Positions 11,916-22,300 of a stretch of 60,000 nt of DNA are shown here, in pieces. The notes under the pieces were generated by a model. That model made no database searches. It was not told the origin of the DNA and was given only the letters and a program-made list of their open reading frames with translations. The translations under genes were made by a program, and so were the position numbers. The stretch is from Bolinopsis microptera (Eukaryota; Ctenophora; Tentaculata; Lobata; Bolinopsidae): the NCBI RefSeq assembly GCF_026151205.1, contig NC_087077.1, positions 2,854,001 to 2,914,000 on the forward strand, written 5' to 3'. The number at the start of each line of letters is the position of its first letter. The first letter of the stretch is position 1.

Positions 11916-11944
11916 GTCACGTGACCCTGGTAGCGTCACGTGAC
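11916..11944. promoter_or_regulatory. Two palindromic E-boxes GTCACGTGAC, 19 bp apart
   Basis: Two identical GTCACGTGAC decamers sit at 11916-11925 and 11935-11944. They contain CACGTG, the consensus of bHLH-zip factors such as USF, TFE and MYC. Similar sites occur inside the MITE arms near 4.3 and 5.2 kb, so they might derive from a repeat. Function is inferred only. Confidence 0.45.
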
Positions 11945-12131
11945 CCTGTACAATACGTATTAGGAGCAGGGAGAGGTGGGCAGTCTGACATTGCTTGATG
12001 AGGGCAATGTCCTCTCACTGTACACTTCAATAACTTGGAGATGTTTGGAGCGAAATGTATTTAAATTCTGGGCCGAATTAAAAGGGTGGGTCGCAGCAAG
12101 AGGATATATTTTGTAGAGTAATTTACGTCAC

Positions 12132-12151
12132 CACTGGTGACGTCACCAGTG
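12132..12151. promoter_or_regulatory. 20-bp perfect palindrome centred on a full CRE (TGACGTCA)
   Basis: CACTGGTGACGTCACCAGTG reads identically on both strands, and its core is the canonical CREB/ATF site. Together with the paired E-boxes about 200 bp upstream it looks like a small enhancer or promoter cluster, but no gene start was found next to it. Confidence 0.45.
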
Positions 12152-13312
12152 ATACAAATTAAACAGGGAAGGATGAAGCACTTTAAAATATTGACCTTAA
12201 GAGGAGGCTGTAACGATTTAATTTTCATAACAATTTAAAATTCTAAATAAGTCAGGGTGGGTGGCATAACAATTTAAAATTTTAAAGTAGGTAGTCGTAG
12301 TAGGTAGGGTAAAGACCTAAATGAGGCATAATAATCAACATCATGACGGAGGCTTTTAAAATCCTACGACATTATGAGGTCAGCTAGAAAATTTGCTCTC
12401 CTCGATAATTCTTAAATAAATTTATCAAAGTAAGAGCCATCCTTGCGAAATATGTGACCACCCGACAATGTTGTTAAATGACTTGCAAGCTGATAGATTG
12501 CATGTTTAGCTTGGTTTTCATATCAGGACTTCAGATGCACTTTCTATCCTTTCCAAGTTGCGGGTAAAATGAGTTTTGTGCGTGCGATTAAAATATCAAT
12601 ATTATTTGAGAACAGAAATCAACAATCGTTTACAGAAGGACAGTATGATGGGTTAAAACACCCAGAAATTGCAATTTTATTTTATTGAAGATAATTGATT
12701 ATGATTGACAAGAGAAAACGCATTATACTCACTTTCAGCCTAATGACAAAATTGGAATCTGTCAAGAACGAATGTTGAGACACGACAATTCGAGACACAA
12801 AATAAAGGGAGCCGAAATGTCCAGATCTTTAGCCAATGTACAGATTTTTAGCCAATCATATCTAAACTTTCGTCAAATTGAGCTAATTCTTACAACGCTT
12901 TGCATTCTTTACTAAACTTACATTGATATCAGTTTTACGACAAAGTCCATATTATATGTACATTTTCAAATTATTTAATGAAATTTGTAACATTATAATC
13001 AACTATTGCAGTTCAGATTTCAGAGGAACACCACCTGGATTTTTAGCGATCTATTTCCAAATTTATTTATTACACATACAAATAATCATCTAAGTATTTA
13101 AGAATAAGACTTTAATATTCAATAAATTATCAGAATATTTATTAAGAGAATCCACAGAAGTCCATGCTAAAACATCCTACACCCGGTGTAGGAATACTAC
13201 ACCCCTGCATTATACACACTATGCGTTCTGTAAAATGATATGTACAAGTCCACAAAAAGATTCTTGAAATACAGTGATTGGTGAAATTGTAAAAGCCTAA
13301 AAACTAAACAGC

Positions 13313-16300
13313 TTATAAACGACTATACAAAGCTTCCGTAAAATCAAATACCATGGAACCGACTGACATAGCTAAAGTATCAGCTTCACGCTGAGTTGCG
13401 CACTCCGCGTGCACTCTTACACAGTTCTCTGTACCACTGGGCCGCACAAAGCACCGCGCGCTCGAGAAATCTGACACAAGCGCGTCTACCTTCTCCTGCA
13501 TGCCCTCAGGGGAGGATATCTTGCGTTCAGCATCTGTAGTCTTGATAATATCCCTGTCCCTGATATTTATCTTCAATTGTCTGTACGGTAGATCAGCGTA
13601 CATTTCATTCCAGGATGCCGGAGATAGTTTGCATAGTTTCAGTATTGTTTCTATTGCTAGGATGTTGGTCACAGCGTCTCCTACTGCGGTGTTGATTAGT
13701 TTGGAGAAAGCAAGGAGTCTTGTTACCGCTGACTTCTGTGTTTTTCTAGTTTCACGAACTGTAGGGGTGTGATATTTAGGTTAATCATCCGTTCTCAGAG
13801 TCATTATGTATCAAGTCGATTATATCTATAAATAAATGAATTTGTCGACAATATAACCAGATCGCTTGTAAACCGTGACAATATAACCAGGTCGCTTGTA
13901 AACCGTGACTAATGACTACAATAGAAACATTAAAACTGAACGATATTCACCTGATCTGATATTGATCATCTCCATGGCAGTATCACTAAACAGAACAGTA
14001 CCGTGTCCATTAGCTTCAAAATAAACCCCCACATCGAAATCCTCAGCTCGTTTGTGGAGGTGTTTTACTCCAGTTGGTACGCACACTACAGGTATTCCTT
14101 TAGAGTAAAGGTAGGAGGTGGAACTTCCGTTAGCGTACGCAGTTTGTACTACCTGCAAAATAGAGTAGAGAGGGGAGCCGGGGGCTGGTTGAGGGGGAGG
14201 GAAGGGGGATGGGTGAGAGGGAGGGAAGGGGGTGAGTGGGAGGGAAGGGGGGGGGGGGCTTGGAGGAGTCAATGAAGCATGCCAACAAATATTAAAAGCC
14301 TAATCTCTCTGTTGTGTAATAACTCTGTTGTGTAATAACTGTGTATCCGCCGTGATAAGACATATTACTATATATTTACATTGAAAATGTAATCAAATTA
14401 CTCGATAAAGTTGCTATCCAGCGTTACAGAGTTAAAGGTGTAACAGTTTGTTAAGGGTGTAACAGATGTTAAGGGTGTAACAGATGTTACACAAGTTAAT
14501 CTAATCGACCACAGGAGAAATAAAGGAGTCTTCTAACCAAATTATACGGTGAAGATTTAATTAATTAACAGGTTATAGTGAAGGATTTGTAATTTAAAAA
14601 CCACACTTAATAATCGTGTATAAATTCATCATATAAGTGACAACAAAACTTGGAAACTATAATCACGTACACAAGATTTTACGAGTTTGAAAAATTCATA
14701 ATCTAGTCTAGTCTAAATCTGATATCATGCAAAATTTATACAACCAAAAATATTTGGGTGGCTGTAATTAGGGAAGGAGAAAATACTTCTTCAACAGAAG
14801 ATTTACAAACAACATTATAACCCTTTTCACCCTTTTAAAAAGTAATTTGATTGCAGTTAATAAAATATATTAAATTATGATTTACCCCGAGTGAGAGGTT
14901 GAGCTCTGCTTCTTGCATCAGAGAGTTGAGAAACCAAGCGAACAGTGTAGCTATCTTATCTCCATCTAACATGTAAAATTTGTGGTCCTGAACAATATTA
15001 TCATAGAATTTAGATCAGTACATGTAACTGATAACAATATTATCATTATAGAGTTTAGTTCAGTTTATAACTGATAACAGTCCTGGACAACATTATCATT
15101 TATTCGGCTTAGCTGGGTAGGACTCTAATAATAAATTCCATTAAAAATGGTCGTTTTTGTGAATTGACATTTGAGCGATAAAAAATAGAAAAATAAAGTT
15201 TTGACAAATATGGTTAACAGAATATAATATGTAGTATGTATTTACTAATATAATAGTAATATAATAGTAATATAGTAGTATGTAGTATTGTAGTAGTACC
15301 TGAGAGTAGAAGAAGAGGGACCTGTCAGCGTCGCCATCTATTGTGTAACAATGTTCATTCTCCACATAGTTCACTCCTCGCGGAGCATTCTGCATCAACT
15401 GAGAAGGTAATATTAATTAAAATATTATAAGTGCACTAATGAGCACTTCGATGATCTACGAATGTGAGGCACAGATTAAATTCTTATATTTTTATAAATT
15501 TTGCTATTTCCATTTACCCTGGACTCATTTCTTCCTATTTTTTCTAACATAACCTAGGCATCATCAGTAATATTATTTAACGTTAAACTGGTAATATTTT
15601 CCGTGCCATACCCAGTGACTAACTTCCAATCACAATTAATGCTATAAATAAGCATAATTTATAGACTGCTACACCTGTCTTTTTAAGCACGTGCTAAATT
15701 AGTGCCCTTTTCAGATCCTGGACCCGGGAGCTGAGATCCAATTATCTCACAACGACGATAACAGCTGCCTTAAATATTCTATCAATGTCTTGTAAGAAGG
15801 GTATAGCTCACTATAGCAACTGGGTGCGTACATAGGGATTTTAAACTCCACATGCAAGAGGGACAGTTAGTCGCACGTGCAAAACGGAGCAAGGAGCAGT
15901 AGTTAGAAAAATTTATCCAGTAACTGGACGTTGCTTAAGTCTAATTACTTTACTGTTCCATTAGACAATTCTCCAATTTTTGTTGGAGCTCTCTCATGTT
16001 TTGGAAGGAGCTTTTTGTGAAAACCATCGCTATTTGTTTTGGTACTAACTACTAATGTCTGTTTAAATTGTAGAGTGGTGATCATTAGATAAATTTAAGA
16101 ACCACCATGACCAATAGTTTAACTGTGCATCAATAGTCAATTCATCCAATTTAAGATTCTGAATCCCTCTAAATTCTGTGTTACTCTTATTTCACAAGTT
16201 GCTATATTAAATGCTACAAAGACAAAACGTGGAAAGAATAATATTTCTCTGCCCAGATGCAAGGATGGTGATATGTGCAATTCTTTTGCTGGCTCATCTC

Positions 16301-19300
16301 TTGATCGCTTTTAAAGGTGTAACAGCGAAGGGTAGGTCCGGTCTTCGAAAACCGAAAAAATATTTGACTTACAAAAATTTCGGTCCTAGTTTTTTCTCAA
16401 CATTTTTAGAAACCTGAATAAAAAGTTGACCTTTTTGGCCCCTTGCCCAGATTTTATGGGGGGCAATGGCCCCCGCTTCCCACACCCCTGACTGTCCGCC
16501 TATGTCCTGTCCTGTCCTTTTTGGATTCAATGAGACAAGCGGACATAGACGGACCTGACACCCCCCCCCCCCCCCCTATAATACATAGTTTTCCTAATTC
16601 CTCATGTTGCATGCATTATAAAAGCTCAACTTATTTCCAAAAATAATGAACATTTTCTCAGATTGTGGGCGATTACAGCATATCGGTGGTAAATGTGTAG
16701 AGCCTCTTAATGGCAACACAGCCACTGGAACTTATCTTGTCACCAACGAAGATTGTAAGGGAGACAGTTTTGTCTTCTGTATGGATTCAAACGGATACAT
16801 AAAGCATGAGGAGAGTGGTCTATGCTGTGTAAACAGTGGAGAAGTGAGTTGAATAACGTCAATGATCAATATGCTTTCAACAATCCTCCTACACATTAAT
16901 TTAACGCTTACAAACCCTTGCTCACAAACAAGACATCGTGAGTCGAGTGGCGGCTAGAATTGCACATCTGTAAATATGCAATCCGTTATTCTTAGAGTTC
17001 TTTCTTACAGGCACCTAGAAACCATCTTATTCTAACGGAATGCACGACTGCTGATAAATGGCAATTTACACGTCAAAGAAGTATCAAAAAAATCAGCGCT
17101 GATTTTGAACGATGTTGGAGTCCAAGTGGAGGGAGTGCAAATCCTAGTAATAACAATAAATTAGTTGAGGCGGGTTTTTGTAACGAGAACAGACTTAAGT
17201 TTACGTGGGAAAAGCTAGGTACCTGAGTTTTAACATCTCCTAAAATACGTTTGTATTTTCTATTCAAAAATCAAAATATTAATGGTGTGGTCTACGATAA
17301 TATATTATATCCAATATATTTTATCGAATGTCATTATATCAACGTCTTGTTCAGATTGTTCTAAACTTCCTGAAGACTGGACTGGAGTGTTTACAAATAC
17401 AGAGTTCCCAGTAGATAATGGAGCAACTATAACTGTATTCTGCCAGGAAGGCCATGTAAACGTAGGAAGCAGTGTAGTTACTTGTAACACGGACTTTATG
17501 GAATACGAATCAAAACCTAGTTGTATTATACGATCAGGTAAATTTTGCAAATTTTGCTGTTCACTTTTGTCCGTTAATGTCCGCCTATTATATCTGCCAA
17601 TGTCCTGTCCGGTCCTTTTTGATTCTATGAGACAATCGGACATAGACGGACGTGTCACCCCCCCCCCCCCCCCCCCAATAAGGCAGAGAAAAGTATTTAT
17701 AAACAGTAACTAGTATACCCTTGACAGGAACATGTTCCCCCGGTCAGTACTGGAGCACAGGGACAAGCCAATGTGAGAGCTGTGCTGCAGGAGAATACAG
17801 TGAGGGAGGAGAAGCAACCCAGTGTGATCCGTGTACGGGTGGTAAAACAGTGCTAGCAGGACAAGGAACCAGCGCTCAGTCTTGTAGATGGGGTAAGTAG
17901 AGTAGAGTAGAGTAGAGTAGAGTGGAGTGGAGTGGAGTGGAGTGGAGTGGAGTGGAGTGGAGTGGAGTGGAGTGGAGTGGAGTGGAGTGGAGTGGAGTGG
18001 AGTGGAGTGGAGTGGAGTGGAGTGGAGTGGAGTGGAGTGGAGTGGAGTGCAAGTGGAGTAGAGTGAGGTGGAGTAGAGTAGAGTAGAGTAGAGTAGAGTA
18101 GAGTAGAGTAGAGTAGAGTAGAGTAGAGTAGAGTAGAGTAGAGTAGAGTAGAGTAGAGTAGAGTAGAGTAGAGTAGAGTAGAGTAGAGTAGAGTAGAGTA
18201 GAGTAGAGTGGAGTGGAGTAGAGTAGAACTATGCGGCAAGTTCTATTGGTAGGAGTAAAGAGGCGGGCCGGTGAGGAACTCAATGTTTGAGCTCTTCACT
18301 GATATATGAGATCTTTTTAATAGCCTACAAGTTAATTAAGTAAATTGAATTTATTAAGTTTATAACGAATTAGGTTAAATAACTAAATTAAAATATCAAA
18401 ATGGTATTATTTCAGATGTGGAAGTAACCAATCTAGAAGTTCATGTTAGCACAGCGAGCATTCTAACTTGCACTGTAACTGGAATCCAAGATCCCGTCAC
18501 AATCACTTGGTCAGGATCGACAGACTTTGGAGATGATTATACTCAAGAATTTGGGAAGATAACATCAGGAAAACAGACAACAAAACTAGTTGTCAGTGGG
18601 GATGTGGTAACTGAGGATGAAACATACACTTGTACGGTCACCGGTATAGAGCTAGCGGATCACCAGCAAGAGCTAGCTCAGCTGGAGGTGTATGGTAAGT
18701 GAAACTGAAATTATACGTTTTATTGTCCAATTCTTAAGGCGCATTAAATCCTAGACATAAAATGGAAAAATTAATTCGCTTTTTTTAATTTCAGACGTTT
18801 ACCCGAGGCATGTTGAAACAAAAGCGGGTACGAATGCAACGATTGAGTGTTGGATAAGATCAAGAGGAATATTAATTTTAATGACGGTGGAATGGCTGAC
18901 AAGCGGAGGCAACAGTATTGACCCAACAACGGTAGAACGTGATAACGAGCAGACGCAGTTTATGACTCTAGAGGTGGAGGGACACGATGTAGATCAGGAT
19001 AAAACCTACACCTGCAGAGTAACTTCAGGAAAGTATCCCAACTCACCAAGTTCTGAAACAGATGTTCAACTGAATGTGTACGAGGTAACAACCTTCAGCG
19101 CTGAGGTTAGATCCGGTACAGACGCCATTATAACCTGTGAAATAGCGGGAATAACAAACAGAGTTTACGTTTATTGGCTGGAACCTTCAGGTAATGTAAT
19201 TTATGCGGACTCTAACAGTAACTACATTCCAAACTCTGGAACTTTGGATAACAACAGGCAGACAGCTACTCTGGAGGTTAAAGGAGCTACAGAAGACACA

Positions 19301-22300
19301 ACTTTCACTTGTAGAGTCATGTCTAGACCTATACCTAGACCTAGCTCGCCATATTCTGACACTGATGTCCAGCTCACTGTTTATGGATGTTCAAGGGACC
19401 CCAAACTCACTTTCACAGTCAAAGGGAAGCCTGTAGATAAAGTAAAGTTAGGAGAAGCTGTGACGGTGACATGTGCTCCAGGATACACACCATCTGGTCC
19501 CAACTCAGACACAACTACTACAGCTGCAACCTGTGTAAAGGTTGATAGCATGCAGTTTCATGACACATCATTTGAATGTGATGACACAAACAGCTGCAGA
19601 GTAAAAGAACAACTGCCGCCAGACCTGGACATTACACTAGCCCAAGATATGTGGGCTGATGGAGAAACTGGTGAAATAACATGGAAGTGTAAAGCAGGTT
19701 CTGTTAACATGACAGAGTGCACCGAATGGAAGTGTAAAGTTGGAAAAGTCAAGTGTTTATCGATCGACAAACTCATCACGGAGATAGAATTCTGTAAGAT
19801 CTGTCCACCAAAGACGTATCATGACTCAAGTAGGAGTATTTGTGAAAAGTGTCCAGTGGGCCACAAGTCTGGTTACGGGTTTGAAAAGTGCTTCAGTAAG
19901 TGTATTAAATTTACTTTTGTTTAAGGTATATTTGGTATAGTATATAAAAAGTTGACGAAAGTTATCCACTGGTCTTAGCAGAAAACTCGTGTCTTTTCTA
20001 TTTAAGTTTTCAGATGATCAGATTATAACGTCATGACAGTTGACAGCTATACAGCTATAAACTTATAACTTGTTATAAATCGAATCAAAATAAATTACTA
20101 ATTTGTTCATCTGGTATCTTATAAGATGGCTATTTCACCCTCAAATTATGGTAATGTTTGTATCTAGGTGACTACAGAACAGGTGCCAATAATTTAAGGG
20201 TGAAGCCTAAATAGATAATTATTTAAACTAACAACCTTATCTGAGAATGGGATGATTTCCAGTAGTATTGTCATTAACCAGCTGTTACAAGCAGTGAAGA
20301 CAAAACAATCTTCTGCTGCTTGTGACAGTAGTGTCAGGTACTGTAAGCAGATTTGTGGAGAGAAAACTGTAACAGTGAAAACATGAAGTACTAATCATGG
20401 GAAGAATTGGGAAGATGAAAATGTATCAAAGAAAAACTGAGAGGCTGTTTGGGAAACTGATAAACTTCTATCAAGATAAGGCCTTCATTCAATGATAAAC
20501 AAGGAAAGGACTGAAGATAATTTTACCCCTTGTTTTATACTTTTATTTAAGACATTTAAAGCTGCAACTTAGTCTGAGATCTGAGATTTCTGAGTTCTGA
20601 GATTTCTGAGTTCTGAGATTTCTGAGTTCTGAGATTTCCGAGTACTGAGATTTTTCAAGTTCATTCAGCCATGAAATTGTTCATAGATATATGTAATTTT
20701 GTTGCGTGTAAGCATTCATCTGCATTCATGGTTATGATTATAATTTAAATTATTACTAGCTGGCTAGAATGTAACACAGTTATGATATATGTTAACTGTC
20801 AAAACACATTTAATGGATTCGGGAGCTTTCGTTTTATCAGACTTTTAGACAGTCGTAAAAAAATGAACTAAAAAATATAAACTGAGCTACATATTTATCA
20901 AACAGATGAAACGATTTCAAGATTTGATAGCATTTTGGCCTGACTTAGATCGAGCGCCGAGGCAGTCCTTCTGATAATCACGTGACCGGTCCAGATATCT
21001 AGTAATTATCATTTAACGAACTAATTAATAGCTCTTATTTATTCCTGTCCCATGGGACTAGGATCATATCACCAGAATGTAAAACTCTTTAAATATCCCT
21101 AAATCTCTCTAAAGTTAAGCCCTTTTAATTAATATACCTTAACAAAGTCAGCTCCACAGTTTTCGTTGAGTCTCCCAGTAGAACCATCATTACAGATAGT
21201 GATGTCGATATGATCGGATAGTAAAGGTGCTATGGTCCGCAGGGCAATAGCTCCCACCCCGTTAGCGCAGTCTACCTGAAACAACGGGCTAATTAAATAA
21301 TCTATATTATATTATTTATAATACGTGTTGAAACCGTTAATATTAAAATTTATTATTATGAGAACGTGATCAATTCGAAAGACGGAACATTTTTGAAATT
21401 TATGACCGATTCTGTACATTTTGCAGTAATTACATCCTTTTCACTGCAAACCAAGCACGGTAGTCAACAGAGTGATTTTGATGATTTTTATTGAAAATAA
21501 TATTTCAATTTACAAAATGGTGTTAATTAAAATACTCATCGGGTGGTAATTATTTTGAATCACAAACTTCAAAATTCTGCAAAAATGGATGCAAACAAAG
21601 ATACGATAAGTCTGATTTTCCGATGTATGTAATCCGAAAACACGAATTCACCATAGAATAAAAATATAACATCAATGAGTACAAAATCTAAAAATCATAT
21701 TTAAATCAAAAATAAACCAGCTCTATGCTCTATGCATCTAATGGATAACGTATTATAAATAAACTATTAATTTCAGCAATGTTCTCTCTTAAAAAGGTCA
21801 TCTGGGGCCCTGACAATCCTATCTCTTATCTCGCCAGCCAATTGTTCAGTGCTGGCCACTACCACTCTTCTCCGAGTCAGATCAAACTCTTCTCCAGGTA
21901 CAGTGGATATCACTACTCCTCCTGCTTCACTTGCTATGACCACTGCTGCTGCCATGTCCCAGATGTGGAGCCCTTCTAACCAGAATCCGTCAACATTTCC
22001 TGAAACGAGAATTAAATTAGGGATACAAAATAATGTACAACAGAATGACTTAATTTTGGGGGCTGATTTTGATATCATAGTCATATTCCCTCAGCTCTGG
22101 ATATGATTTTGGTTAATGCCACAAAATTTAAAACCCAATAGAAATTAAACTAGAAGTAAAAGCAAGAGTAAACTAACCAGCAGCAAGTTGGCAGATCATG
22201 ATAGCGCTGCTTCCTCCCAACCTGAGACCATGACAACACCCTTCTCTCTCCCCACTCACCCTCTGAATACTCTCCATACTCTCCCTCAGCCCCATACCTT

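Larger units (their letters stand above)
11416..13312. other. Non-coding stretch with palindromic regulatory-type sites; 3' UTR of PGM3 at the right end
   Basis: No supported exon was seen. A TCCCTATATAGCC TATA-like site lies near 11720. A perfect 10-bp GC-rich stem lies at 11623-11632/11646-11655. E-box and CRE palindromes are listed separately. AACAATTTAAAATT is duplicated at about 12229-12285. The last few hundred bases are probably the PGM3 3' UTR. Confidence 0.45.

Noticed and set aside
17853-18283. Long open frames encoding L-Y-S-T and H-S-T-P repeats on the minus strand
   Set aside because: They are translations of the GAGTA/GAGTG microsatellite; a 5-bp unit stays open in several frames.
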